Positions 10,881 to 23,989 of a stretch of DNA of 64,000 nt are shown one piece after another. This DNA is from Macrocystis pyrifera (taxonomy: Eukaryota; Sar; Phaeophyceae; Laminariales; Laminariaceae): assembly GCA_031763025.1 (NCBI GenBank), contig JASSKH010000020.1:8000667-8064666 (forward strand), read 5' to 3'. The notes below the pieces were generated by a model. It had not been told where the DNA came from. It was given only the letters and a program-made list of their open reading frames with translations, and made no database searches. The position numbers were made by a program, and so were the translations under genes. Numbering within the stretch: position 1 is the first letter of the stretch; every line of letters starts with the position of its first letter.

Positions 10881-11234
10881 ATTGGAACACCACCAGCCAC
10901 TCACGAACGCTGCGTAAACGTCTCCAGGGAAGACCAGGACCACTATATCACGTGCCACATCCTCAACGCTATCCGCCATACAAACGACCCACACCACCCT
11001 TGTGAAATCAAGATAAATCAATATACATACCCGAGTATCATTTGCGCAAGGAACTACAAGGCCACGTGGCTATACAGGATAGACCAAAAGACACACGCAC
11101 TACGAATTTCCCTCCTGGCATACCATGCCCACGCAGAGCCACGCCGTACTGGAGAAGACAAAATAGAAACATTCCTTACAACGCTAGACAAAACCACAAG
11201 AACCAAGATAAAGGAATGGCCGTTTGTACGCTAA
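10836..11234 (+). pseudogene. 132-codon open frame with no start codon, coding-like
   Basis: This plus-strand frame is open from the TAA at 10833-10835 to the TAA at 11232-11234. It has no methionine codon, so a search that requires an ATG would miss it. Codon use looks coding, with little low complexity. Segments include THERCVNVSREDQDHYITCH, ICARNYKATWLYRIDQ and EDKIETFLTTLDKTTRTK. A cysteine/histidine-rich stretch (C-x10-H-x3-C-H) lies in the first half. I do not recognise the family. It may be an internal exon or the C-terminal part of a broken element that also includes the frames at 9823-10044 and 10274-10609. An AATAAA motif lies about 20 bp beyond the stop. Confidence 0.45.
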
Positions 11235-11389
11235 CGCCTCTACGAAGCTACATCATAATAAAACGTGAGTATAATTAAAAGCACATGACGATAAACGAAG
11301 GAGGTCCCATTGTCGCATAACGTTATGCTCTTCTAAAGCTACCGTCCCCATCCCTCTTGGATCATAAGAGATTGAGGAACAGCCAGGTC

Positions 11390-12105
11390 CATCCAGTACC
11401 CACAGGACACAACATGAACTACAACACCCACGAACAACCCCAGCAACAGCGGCCGCTACCACCTCAGCTGAAACGTCAGCAGACACTACTTCCGCCATAG
11501 CAGCAGCAAATGCCATATCTACGCCGTTGGTTGCCCCTCAATCCCTGCAGCAGCTGCAACCGCCGCCGCCGCGCCTCCCTCAGCCCCTGCAGCTGTAACA
11601 ACCACTGCTACCATCTCCGCTGCAGCAGCAGCAGGTAAGACTTCCGCCACAGCAGCAGCAGGTGCCATATCCACCGCAGCTGCTTGCCCCTCAACCCCTG
11701 CCGCAGCTCCAACCGATACTACCACCTCCGATGCAGCAGCAGCATATACCACTTCTCCACCGCCGCGTCTCTCTCAGCCCCTTCAGCAGCAACAACCGCT
11801 GCTACCACCTACGCCGCGGCAACAGTAGATACTACCTCCGTCAAGGCAGCAGCAGATGCCATCTCCATCTCCACCGACGCAACAGCAGCAGATACTACTT
11901 CCGCCGCCGCTGTCGCGGCACCCTCTGCAGCAGCAACAACCGCTTCTACCACCTACGCCGTAGCAACAGCGGATACTACCTCCGCTACGGCAACAGAAGA
12001 TGCCCCCCCCCCCATCGCTGCTTGCCCTTCAACCCCTGCAGCAACAAAAAACTCCGTTATCGCCCCACAACCGCCACTTGCACCTCAAATAGTGCAACAG
12101 CAGCC
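11390..12105. repeat. CAG/GCA-rich minisatellite (Ala, Gln and Ser/Thr frames)
   Basis: Degenerate units of about 90-110 bp contain CAGCAGCAGCAG runs, CCTCAACCCCTGC and TACTACCTCCG words. Depending on frame the translation is Ala/Thr-rich, Gln/Pro-rich or Ser/Arg-rich, and all frames are interrupted. I regard this as non-coding low complexity. It runs directly into the satellite array on its right. Confidence 0.75.
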
Positions 12106-12589
12106 GACGCCTCTCTCGATTTTGACTGTTGAGTTGAGTGGTTGATGCCGCGGTATTTGGTACTGCTCTGCACTCTCACCTGTCGCAAATTGAGTGTGCT
12201 GCCGTGGTGTTTAAAACCGCTGTGCCCTCTTACTCACAGCCGATTGACGTGGGATACTGATGTATACCATCTGGCTTTATCCGTTGAGTTGAGTGAACGA
12301 TGCCGCTGTGTCTTGTACCGTTGTACCCTCTCACTCACTGCTCTTTCAATACTGCTGGTTTCTGTCTGACGTTTGACTGTGGAGTCGAGTGTACGATGCC
12401 GTGGTATCTGGTACCCTTGTACCCTCTCACTCACTGCTCTCTCTCGATACTGCTGTATTCTCTCTTGCTTTTGACTGTGGAGATTGTGTGTATAAGGTAC
12501 GAGTGTGTTTTGAGTTAAACGGATACGGCTGGGGCCCGTTCTCGCTCTCTCATTTGCCGCTTACGCACGTGTACGAGGTTGAGTTGTTT

Positions 12590-12960
12590 AGTACCGCTAT
12601 GCCTGACAACAAACGAAGCAAATAATAAAATGAGGGGTACATTGTGACACAGCTGGGTATCGAAGATAGCTCGTTCGGGCGGCGGATGTGTTTACTTCAC
12701 GAGGTGGTGCCACAGGGGGGTTTACCCGCTTTCGCTGGGCACAGACGGGTTGCAAAGAGTGGTAGTAGCGTCGACATTGCCGTGTACTCTTTTTCGCTTC
12801 TGGCGGTCGAGTCGCGTATGTCTGATGCTGTGGGATCTGGTACGGTGGCGCCCTCTCACTTGCTGCTCCCCCGACACTGCTGTGTGTTTTTGTTTTCCGT
12901 TCAGTGCATTATGCTACAGTGGTTAATACCGCTATGCCCTCGCACTCGTGAAAATCGACG
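12590..12960. repeat. Higher-order spacer module 1 of the satellite
   Basis: First of seven modules, containing CCTGACAACAAACGA, GTATCGAAGATAGCTCG, TTCACGAGGTGGTGCCACAG, GGGCACAGACGGGT and TAGTAGCGTCGACA. The other copies begin near 14690, 15985, 17920, 19095, 20385 and 21655. Spacings are about 2090, 1295, 1935, 1175, 1290 and 1270 bp. The usual super-unit is thus about 1.2-1.3 kb; the longer spacings contain extra monomers. Confidence 0.85.
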
Positions 12961-15900
12961 TGCGTACGCGGAGGGTACTCGAGTTGCTCGATGCGGCGAC
13001 ATGTTCTGTCGCTGTTGACTGTCGAGTCGAGTGTCTGATATCGAGGTTTATGGTCCGGCCATGCCCTCTATTCGCGTTTTTTCTCGATACTGCTGTATTC
13101 CCTCCCTCGTTCTGTTTACGAGGCCGCGGTCTGGCACGCCTCCGCCTCCTCACTCACTGCTCTCTTCTCTCTCGCTTTTGACTGAAGGGGGGTGGATGAT
13201 GATATGGTGTCGGGTACGTCAGTGCCCTTTGATTCACTGCTCGCTCTCGACAATGTTGTATACTGTCCCGCTTTGATCCTGGAGTGGGGTGTATGATGCT
13301 ACGGTGTCTGGCACGACTGTGTCCTATCACCCACTGTTCTCCCTCGATACTTCCTTATTCTCTCTCGTGGTTGACAGTGGAGTGGTATGTAGGATGCTAT
13401 GGGGTCTGGTACGGCTGTGCCTTTTCATTACTGAAAGCCGGACGAGTTGCTCGATACGGTTCCCTCGATACCGCTGGATTCATTTTTTCGCTTCGCACTG
13501 ACGAGTGGAGCGTAGGGTGCTACAGGGTGAGGAACGGCTGTCCCCGCTCACTCACTTCTCTCTATATATACTACTGTTCTCTTGTTTACTGTGGGGTGGA
13601 GGGTATGGCCCTCCGGTGTCTGGTACGGATGTCACTCTTCACGCTCTTTCGATACTGCTGTATTCTCGCGTTTTGCCGGTGGAGATAACGGGGGGTGGAG
13701 CATGATGCTACGGGGTTAGGCACTACGGTGCCCTGTCACTCGCGTTTCCCTTATGTTACTGCTGTTTTCTCTCTCGTTTTTTACTGTAGAGTGGAGGGTA
13801 TGACGGTATGGCCTCTGGTACGGCTGCGCCCTCTCACTCACTGCTCTGTCTCCATACTTCTGTTCTCGTGTTTAGCGCTGTGATTGTCGATGTGAGGGTA
13901 CGGGCCGCGGTGTTTGGTACCACTGGGCCTCTTTACTCACTTCTCGTCGATGCTGCTGAATACTCTCGCTCGCTTTTGAGTGTTGAGGCGAGGCCATGAT
14001 GCCGAGGTGTCTGGTACCGCTGTGCCCTCTCACTCGTTCCAAATTGACGAGCGATACTGCCGTGTACTCTCTTGCTTTTGACTGTTGATTTCAGTGTACG
14101 ATGCCGCGGTGTCTGGTACCGTTGTACCCTCTCACTCACAGCTCGGTCGATACTGCTGTATTCTAGCAGGCGTTTGACTGTGAAATTGAATGTATGATGC
14201 TACAGGGTCTGGTACGGCTGTACCCTCTCACTCACCACACATGGACGTGAAACACTGCTGTATACTCTCTCACTTCAGGCTGTTGAGTTGAGTGTATGAT
14301 GACGTCGTGTCTGGTACCGCCGTACCCTCTCACTCAATGCTCTCTGTATAGTGTTGTACTGTCTCTCTGTTTTTATTGTGGAATGAGCGCTTGATGCCGC
14401 GGGGTCTGGTACGGCTGCGTCCTCTCCCTCACTGATCTCTCGATAATGATTTATTCTCTCTCGATTTTGACCGTTGAATCGAGCGTACCATGTCGCGGTA
14501 TCTGGTACCGCTGTTACCTCTCATTCACTGCTCTCTCGATACTGCTGTGTTCTCTGACACTTTTGACATCGGAGTTGTGGGTATATGGTTTAAGTGTGCT
14601 TCGAGTAAGATCAGTTACGGCTGTAGCCCTTTCTCGCTCTCTCGGTTGCCGCTTACGCGGGTATATAGTTGGTTTGTCTAGCACCGCTGTGCCCGACAAC
14701 AAACGAACAATTCAAAACAAAGATGGGGTGAGCATTGTGACACAAATGGGTGTCGAAAATAGCTCGTTCGGGCGGCCGATGTCTTTACACCACGAGGTGG
14801 TGTCACGGGGGGTTTATCTGCTATCGCTGGGCACAGACGGTCGCAATAAGTGGTAGTAGCGTCGACACTGTTGCATACTCTTTCTCGCTTCTGACGGCCG
14901 AGTCACATCTGTCTGATGCCGTGAGATCTGGTACAGTAGCGCCGTGTCACTCGCTGCTCCCTCGACACTGATGGGTGTTTTTGTGTTGCGTTCAGTGCAT
15001 TGTGCTACAGAGGTTGATATTGCTGTGCCCCCGCACGCGCTGTAAATCGATGTGCGTACGCCGAGGTACTCGAGTTACTCGATACGGCGCTATGTTCTGT
15101 CGCTGTTGACTGTGGAGTCGAGTGTCTGATGGCGAGGTGTCTGGTCGGGCCATTCCCTCTCATTCACGGCTCTCTCTCGACACTGCTGTAATCCCTATCT
15201 CGTTCTGTGTACGAGGCCGAGGTCTGGTACGCCCTTGTCATCTCACTCATTGCTCTCTTCGCTCTCGCTTTTGACTGAAGGGGGGTGTATGATAATATGG
15301 TGCCGGGTACGACAGAGCCCTCTGATCCACTGCTCGCTCTCGATACTGCTGTATTCTCTCTCGCTTTGACTGTGGAGTGGGGTGTATGATACTACGGTGT
15401 CTTGTATGACCGTGTCTTATCACGAACTGCTCGCTCTCGATACTGCTGTATTCTCTGGCGAAGTTAACTGTGGAATGGTATGTATGATGTTATGGGGTCT
15501 GATACGGCGGTGCCCTCTCACTTACTGCAAGCCGCACGAGTTGTTCGACACTACTCCCTCGAAAACACTGGATTCTCTCTCTCGCTTTGGACTGAAGAGG
15601 TGACCGTAGGACGCTACGGGGTTTGGCACAGCTATGCCCGCTCACTCGGTGCTTCCTGTCGTTTTTACTGTGAAGTGAAGGGTATGACGCTACGGCTTCT
15701 GGTACGGGTGTGCCTCCTGACTCACTGCTTTCTCTCGACACCATTGTTCCTTTGGTTACTGTGGGGTAGAGTGTATGACGCTATGGGCTCTGCTACCGCG
15801 GTGGCCTCTCACTCACGGCTCTCTCGATACTGCTGAAGTCTGTCTTGTTTTTGACTTTAGAGTTGTGTGTATGTGATACGAGTGTGTATCGAGATAAGCC

Positions 15901-18900
15901 GGATACGGCTGTGGCTGTTTCTCCCTCCCTCGGTTGCCACTCACGCGCGTATATGAGGTTGAGTTGTCTAGCGCCGCTGTTCCCGACAACAAACAACCCC
16001 AAAAAAAAGAAGGGGTACAGAATGACGCAGAGTGGTATCAAAGATATCTCGTTCAGGCTGCCGATGTGTTTACACCACAAGGTGGTGCCACAGGGGGGTT
16101 CAACAACTATCGTTGGGCACAGACGGGTCGCAACAAACGGTAGTAGCGTCGACACTGCTGTATACTATTTCTCGCTTCTGACGGTCGAGTCGCATGTCTG
16201 ATGCCATTGGATCTGTTACTGTGGTGCCCTCTGACTCGCTGCTCCCTCGACACTGCTTTGTGTTTTTGTGTTGGGTTCAGTGCGTTATGCTACGGTGTTT
16301 GGCACTGCTGTGCCCTCGCTTTTGCTGCGAATGGGCGTCCGTATGCAGACGGTACTCGGGTTGCTCGATACGGCGGTATGTGCTGTCGCTGTTTACTGTG
16401 GAGTGAATGAAGTGCCTGATGGCGAATAGTTTGGTCCGGCCGTCCCCTCTTATTCACGGCTCTTTTTCGATACGACTGTATTCTCTCTCTCGTTCTGTGT
16501 ACAAGGCCACGGTCTGGCACGCCTCTGCCCTCTCACTCACTGCTCTCTTCTCTCTCGCTTTTGACCGAAAACGGAGTGTTTGAGGATATGGCGCCGGGTA
16601 GGACAGTGCCCTCTCATTTACTGCTCGCTCTCGATACTGCTGTATTCTCTCTCGCTTTGACCGTCGAGTGGGGTGTCAGCTGCTACGGTGTCTTGTACGA
16701 CTGGGCCCTATCACTCACTGCTCGCACTCGATACTGCTGTATTCTCTTTCGTGGTTGACTGCAGAGTGGTACGAAGGATGTGTTGGGGCTTGGTACGGCT
16801 ATACCTTCACACTTACTGCAAACCGGGCGAGTTACTCGATACGGCTCCCCTCGATACCGCTGCATTCTCTATCTCGCTTTAGACTGAGTAGTGGAGCGAA
16901 GGATGCTACGGGGTCTGGCCCGGCTGTGTCCACTGACTAGCTGCTCACTTTGTCGATGAGACTGTCAAACGAAGGGTATGACGTGCGTACGCAGAGGGAT
17001 TCGAGTTTCTCGACACGGCGGCGTGTTCTGTCGCTGTTGACTGTGGGGTCGAGTGTCTTATGGCGAGGGGTCTGGTCCTGCCGTACTGTCTCTTTCACAG
17101 CTCTCTCTCTCTCTCGATACTGCTGTATCCTCTCTCTCGTTCTGTGTACGAGGCCGCGGTCTGGCACACGTCTGCCCTCTCACTCACTGCTCTCTTCTCT
17201 CTCGCTTTTGACTGAAGGGGAGTGTATGATGATATGGTGTGGGGTCAGACACCACACCTTCTAATTCACGGCTCGCTCTCGACACTGCTGTATTCTCTCT
17301 CGCTTTGACCGTGGAGTGGGGTGTATGATCCTGCGGTGTCTGGTACGACTGTGCCCTATCACTCACTGTTCTCTCCCGGTACTGCTATATTCTCCCTCGT
17401 GGTTTACTGCAGAGTGGTATGTAGGATGGTATGGGGTTTGAGACGGCTGTGCTTTCTGACCTACTACAAGCCAAACGAGTTATTCGATACGGATGCCTTC
17501 ATACCGCTGTATTCTCTTTCTCGGTTTGGACTGAGGAGTGGAGCGTAAGACGCTACGGGGTCTGGTACGGCTGTATCCGCTCACGCGCTGCTCTCTTTCG
17601 ATTCGACTGTGAGGTGAAGAGTTTGACGCTACGGCCTCTGGTACGTCTGTGCCGCCCCATTCACGGCTTTATCTCGATACTACTGTCCTCTTGTTTACTT
17701 CGGGGTGGAGTGTATGACGCTACGGGGTCTGCTACCGCGGTACTATCTTGCTCACGGCTCTCTCGATACTGCTGTGTTCGTTCTCGCTTTTGACTGTGAA
17801 GTTGTGTGTATGTGGTACGAGACTGAGTCGAGATAAAACGGATACGGTTGTAGCCATTTCTTCCCTTGGTTGCCACTTACGCGCGTATATGTGGTTCGGT
17901 TGTCTAGCGCCGCTGTGCCGGACAACAGATGACAAACCAAACACCAAATGTGGGGTACATTATGGCCTAGAATGGTATTGAAGATAGCTCGTTCGGGCGG
18001 CTGATGTGTTTACAGCACGAGATGGTGTAACAGGGGGTTTTACCCACCTTAGCTCGGCAGAGACGGGTCGCAATAGGTAGTAATAACGTCGGGGCTCCCG
18101 TGTACGTTTTGCGTTTCTGACGGTCGAGTCACGTGTGTCTGATGCCGTGGTATCTGGTACTGTGGTGTCCTCTCTTTCACTGCTCCTCAGCAGTGCTGTT
18201 TGTTTTTTTGTGTTGGTTTCAGAGCATTATGCTACAGTGTTTGATACGTCTGTGGCCTCTCACTCGCTGCGAATCGACGTGCGTACGCAGATGGTGCTCG
18301 GTTTGCTCGATACGGCGGTATGTTCTGTCGCGGTTTACCGCTGAGTCGAATTTCTGGTGGCAAGGTGTCTTGTCCGGCCGTCCCCTCTCATTCATAACTC
18401 TTTCTCGATACTGCTGTATGCTCTCTCTCGTTCTGTTTACGAGGCCGCGGTCTGGCGCGCTCCTACCTTCTCACTCACTGTTTTCTTCGCTCTCGCCTTT
18501 GACTGAAGGGGAGTGCATGATGATATGGTGTCGGGTGCGACAGTGCCCTCTCATCTGTCGCTCGTTCTCGATACTGCTGTATTCTCTCTCGACGTTGACT
18601 GTGGAGTGGTACGCAGGCTGGTATGGGGTCTGGCACGGTAGTGCCGTCTCACGTACTGCGCACCGGACGAGTTGCTCGATACGGCTCCCTCGATATCGAT
18701 CAATTCTCGCTCTTTCTCAGTGCTGTGGAGTGGAGCGTAAGATGATGTGCCCGCTCACTCGCTGCTCAGTCTCGAGTTGACTGTGAAGTGAAGGATATAC
18801 CGCTACAACCTCTGATACGGCTGTGCCTCCTCACTCACGGCTTGTTCTCGATACCATTGTTCTCTTGTTTACTTCGGGGTGGAGTCTATGACGCTACGGG

Positions 18901-21649
18901 GTCTGCTACCCCGGTGCCCTCTCGCTCACGGCTCTCTCGATACTGCTATATTCTCTCTCGCTTTTGACTGTGGAGTTGTGTGTGTGTACGAGAGTGTTTC
19001 TAGTTGAAACTTGAAACGGCTGTAGCCACTTCTCCCGCCCTCGGTTGCCACATACGCGCGTATATGTGGTTGGGTTGTCTAGCGCCGCTGTGCCGGGCAA
19101 AAATGAATAAACTACGCAATAAATGTGGGGTACATTATGACAAAGTTTGGTATCGAAGATAGCTTGTTCGGGAAACCGATGTGCTTACAGCACGAGGTGG
19201 TGCCACATCGTGGTTCACCCACTATCGCTGGGCACAACCGGGTAGCAAAGAGTAGTAGTAGCGTCGACACTGCTGTGAACTCTTCCACGCTTCTCACGGT
19301 CGAGTCGCGTGTGTCTGATGCCCTGGTATCTGGTACTGTGGTGCCGTCTCACTCGCTGCACCCTCGACGCTGCTGTGTGTTTTAGTGTTGGGTTCAGTGC
19401 AGTATGCTACAGTGTTTGGTACAGCTGCGCGCTCTCACTCACTGCGAATTGACGTGCCTACGCGAAGCGTACTCGGGTTGCTCGATTCGGCGACATGTTC
19501 TCTAGCTGTTACTGTGGGGTCGCGTGTCTGATGGCGAGGTGTCCGGTCCTGTCGTCCCCTCTCTTTCACGGCTCTCTCTCTATACTGCTGTATCCTCTCT
19601 CTCGTTCTGTGTACGAGGCCGCGGTCTGGCACGCCTCTGTCCTCTCACTCACTGCTCTCTTCGCTATCGTTTTTGACTGAAGGGGAATGTATGATATGAT
19701 GTCGGGTCAGACACCACACCTTCTAATTCACGGCTCGCTCTCGACTCTGCTGTATTATCTCTCGCTTTGACCGTGGAGTGGGGTGTATGATGCTACGGTT
19801 TCTGGTACGACTGTGCCCTATCACTCACTGTTTTCTCCCGGTACTGCTGTATTCTCCCTCGTGGTTTACTGCAGAGTGGTATGTAGGATGGTATGGGGGT
19901 CTGGTACGGCTGTGCTCTCTCACCTACTGCAAGCCGGACGAGTTGCTCGATACGGCTGCCTCCATACCACTGTATTCTCTTTCTCGGTTTGGACTAAGTA
20001 GTGGAGCGTAAGACGTTACGGGATGTGGTACGGCTGTACCCCGCTCACTCGCTGCTCTCGCTCGATTCGACTGTGAGGTGAAGGGTATGACACTACGGCC
20101 TCTGGTACGTCTGTACCGCCCCATTCGCGGCTTTGTCTCGATACTACTGTTCCCTTGTTTACTTCGGGGTGAAGTGTATGACGCTACGGGGTCTGCTACC
20201 GCGGTACTATCTTGCTCACAGCTCTCTCGATACTGCTGTGTTCGCTCTCGCGTTTGACTGTGGAATTGTGTGTATGTGGTACTGCTGTGTTTCAAGGTTA
20301 GATGGATACGTCTGTAGCTCTTTCTGCTTCCCTCGGATGCTACTTACGCGCGTATATGTGGTTCGGTTGTCTAGCGCCGCTGTGCCGGACAACAAAGTAT
20401 AAACAAAATATTGAATGTGGATAACATTATGACCTGGATTGGTATCGAAGATTGCTCGTTCGGGCGGCCGATGTGTTTACAGCACGAGGTGGTGCCACAC
20501 TGTGGTTCACCAACTATCGCTGGGCACAGACAGGTCGCAAAGAGTAGTAGTAGCGTCGACATTGCTGTGTAGTCATTTCCGCTTCTGACGGTCGAGTCGC
20601 GTGTGTCTGATGCCGTGGGATCTGGTACTGTGGTGTCCTCTCACTCGCTGCTCCCTCGACACTTCTGTGTTTTTTTTTGTGTTGGGTTCAGTGCAGTATG
20701 CTACAGTGTTTGATGCTGCTGCGCGTTTTCACTCGCTGCGAATTGACGTGCCTACGCGGAGGGTGGCGGCATGTTCTCTCGCTGTTGACTGTGGGGTCGA
20801 GTGTCTTATGACGTGGTGTCTGGTCATGCCGTCCCCTTGAATTCATAACTCTGTCTCGATATTGCTGTATCCTCTCTCTCTCGTTCTATGTACGAGGCCG
20901 CTTTTTGGCACGCCTCTGTCCTCTCACTCACTGCTCTCGTCTCTCTCGCTTTTGACTGAAGGGAAGTGAATGATGATATGGTGTCGGCACCTTCCAATTC
21001 ACCGCTTGCTCTCGAACCTCCTGTATTCTCTCTAGCTTTGACCGTGGAGTGGGGTGTATGATGCTGCGGTGTCTAGTACGACTGTGCCCTATCACTCACT
21101 GTTCTCTCTCGGTACTGCTGTATTCTCTCTCGTGGAATACTGCAGAGTGGTATGTAGAATGTCATGGGGTTTGATACGGCTGTGCCCTCTCACCTACTGC
21201 AAGCCGGACGAGTTGCTCGATACGGCTCCCTCAATACCACTGGATTCTCTCTCTCGCTTTGCACCGTGGAGTGGAGCGTAAGACACTACGGAGTCTGGTA
21301 CGGCTGTACCCGCTCACTCGCTGCTCTCTCTCGATTCGACTGTGAAGTGAAGGATGTGTCGCTACGGCCTCCGGTACGGCTGTGACTCCCCACTCACGGC
21401 TTTCTCTCGATACTACTCTTCGCTTGTTTACTTCGGGGTGGAGTGTATGACGCTACGGGGTCTGCTACCGCGGTGCCCTCTTGCTCACTGCTCGCTCGAT
21501 ACTGCTCTATTCGCTCTCGCTTTAGACTGTTAAGTCGTGTGTTCGTGGTACGACAGTGTTTCGAGTAGAACCGGATACGTCTGTAGCCATTTCTGCTTCC
21601 CTCGGATGCCAGTTACGCGCGTATATGTGATAGGGTTGTCTAGCGCCGC

Positions 21650-22045
21650 TGTGCCGGACAACAAACGATAAACACAACAATATATGTGGGTTACACTGTG
21701 ACATAGATTGGTATCAAAGACTTCTCGCTTTGGCGGCCGATGTGTTTAGAGCACGAGGTGGTGCCACAGGGGGGTTTAGTCACTTTCGCTGGGCACAGAC
21801 AGGTCGGAAAGAGTACTAGTAGCGTCGAACCTGATGTATCCTTTTTCTCGCTTCTGAGGGTCGAGTCGCGTGTGTATGACGCCGTGGGATCTGGTACCGT
21901 GGTTCCCTCTCTCTCGCTGCTCCCTCGGCACTGTTGTGTTTTTTTTTTGGGTTGGATTCAGTGCCTAATGCTACAGTGTTTGATACCGCTGCGCCCTTTC
22001 ACTCGCTGCGAATTGACGTGCTTACGCAGATGGTACTCGGGTTGC
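21650..22045. repeat. Higher-order spacer module 7 (last copy)
   Basis: Last copy of the module: GCCGGACAACAAACGATAAA, then GTATCAAAGACTTCTCGC, GAGCACGAGGTGGTGCCACA and TAGTAGCGTCGAAC. After this copy the monomers continue to about 23640 without a further module. Confidence 0.85.
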
Positions 22046-23989
22046 TCGGTACGACGGTTTGTTCTGTCGCTGTTGACTGTTGAGTCGAGTGCCTGATGGC
22101 GAGGTGTCTTCTCCTGCCGTCCCCTCATATTCATGACTCTCTCTCGATACTGCTGTCTTCTCGCTCTCGTTCTATGTACGAGACCGCGGTCTGGCACGCC
22201 TCTACCCTCTCACTCACTACTCTCTTCTCTCTCTCGCCTTCGTCTGAAGGGGAGTGTATGATGATATGGTGTCGGGTACGACGGTGCTTTCTAATTTACG
22301 GCTCGCTCTCGATGCTGCTGTATTCTTTCTCGCTTTGACCGTACGGGGAGGTGTATATCTCTACGGTTTCTCGTACGACTGTGCCCTATCACTCACTGCT
22401 CTCTCTCGATACTGCCGTATTCTCTCTCGTGGTTGACTGTAGAGTGGTATGTAGGATGGTATGGGGTCTGGTACGGCTGTGCGCTCTCACTTACTGCAAG
22501 CCAGACGAGTTGCTCGAGACGGCTCCCTCGATACCGCTGAATTATTTCTATTGCTTTGGACTGAAGAGTGGAGCGTAAGGCGATACAGGGACTGGCACAG
22601 CTGCACCCGCTCACTCGCTGCTCTCTCTCGGTTTGACTGTGAAGTGAACGGTATGACGCTACGCCCTCTATTACGGCTATGACGCAACGGGTCCTGCTTC
22701 CGCTGTGCTTTCTCACATACGGCTCTCTCGATACTACTGTATTCTCTCGTTTAAGACTGTGGAGTGCAGAGTATGGCCCTTCGGGGTCTGGGACGGCCTT
22801 CCCCCCTCACGCGCTCTCTATACTGCGGTATTGTTTCGTCGCGGTGGTGGGGTTTACGGCCGGTGGAGTATGATGCTACGGAGTCTGGTACCACGGTGCC
22901 CTCTCACTCGCTGCTCCCTTTTGATACTGCTGCTTTCTTGCTTTTGACTGTGGAGTGGAGGGTATGACGCTAGGGCCTCTGGTACGGCTGTGCCTTCTCA
23001 CGCACTGCTTTCTCTCGATACTGATGGTGTCGTGTTTAGCGCTGTCATTGTTGATGTGAGGGTACGAGGCAAGCGTGTCTGGAACCGCCGGGCCCCCTCA
23101 CTCACTTCTGATCGATACTGCTGAAAACTCTCTCTCGCTTTCGAATGTTGAGGCGAGGGCTACAATGCCGAGATGTCTGGTACCGCTGTGCCCTCTCACT
23201 CACTGCAAATTGACGTGCAATACTGCCGAGTACTCTCTTGCTTTTGACTGTTGAGTTGCGTGTACGATGCCGCGGTGTCTGGTACCGTTGTACCCTCTCA
23301 CTCACTGCTCTTTCGATACTGCTGTTTTCTCCTTGGCGTTTGACAGCGGAGTTGAGTGTATGATGCTACGGGGTCTGGTCCGACTGTGCCCTCTCACGCA
23401 TCACACATTAAAGTGCGACACTGCTGTATACTCTCTCGCTTTTGGCTGTTGAATAGATTGTACGATGCTGTGGTCTCACTCACTCACTGCTCTCTCGATA
23501 TTGCCGTATTCTCTCTCGCTTTTGACTGATGAGTCGAGTGTCTGATGCCGCGGTATCTGGTGCTGCCGCGTCCTCTCACTCACTAATCTCTTGATACTGC
23601 TGTAGACTTTCTCGCTTAGACTACCTGCGTTGAGTGCATGATGCCGCGGCGCCTGGTAATGCTGTTCCCTCTCAATCTCGGCTAATTTCGTGCGCATATG
23701 TCGATTCTGCTGCATACCCCCTCGTTCGTGTTCGGGTCGCTTGTGTGATGTTGGGCTCGTGTATTGCATGGCCGCGGACGCGCTCTCGGCTTACATACCC
23801 CTTACCCCGCGGTTACGACCGTCGTTTTACCCCGCTGCTACGACAGTTGATTCGGCTTCAAATCCGTCAAGTTATCGTGCATATGCCGCGGACCTGGAGG
23901 AAGTCTACCGTGGAGTATGATTGGTACGATTTCGCGTAAAGCCATCTAGGGGCTTGAAAACCTACCCGGATCTTCGCATTTTTAGCTGC

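Larger units (their letters stand above)
12106..23640. repeat. ~95-bp satellite array with higher-order structure, ~11.5 kb
   Basis: The array is built from degenerate monomers. Each contains TCGATACTGCTGTATTCTCT, a TCGCTTTTGACTGTGGAGT segment, GTATGATGCTACGGGGTCTG and GTGCCCTCTCACTCACTGC. Neighbouring TCGATACTG anchors are mostly about 95 bp apart, with longer variants of about 120 bp (for example 22311, 22406, 22527). Monomer variants recur in a fixed order, giving a higher-order repeat. Seven copies of a distinctive non-monomer module divide the array (listed separately). Short frames of about 60-215 codons occur on both strands but are interrupted and inconsistent between monomers. Function is unknown. 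Array size and higher-order organisation resemble centromeric or subtelomeric satellites, which is only an analogy. Confidence 0.9.

Noticed and set aside
13284-23920. Many 60-215-codon open frames on both strands inside the satellite
   Set aside because: They shift frame from monomer to monomer and are interrupted; a period near 96 bp, divisible by three, is enough to create them.
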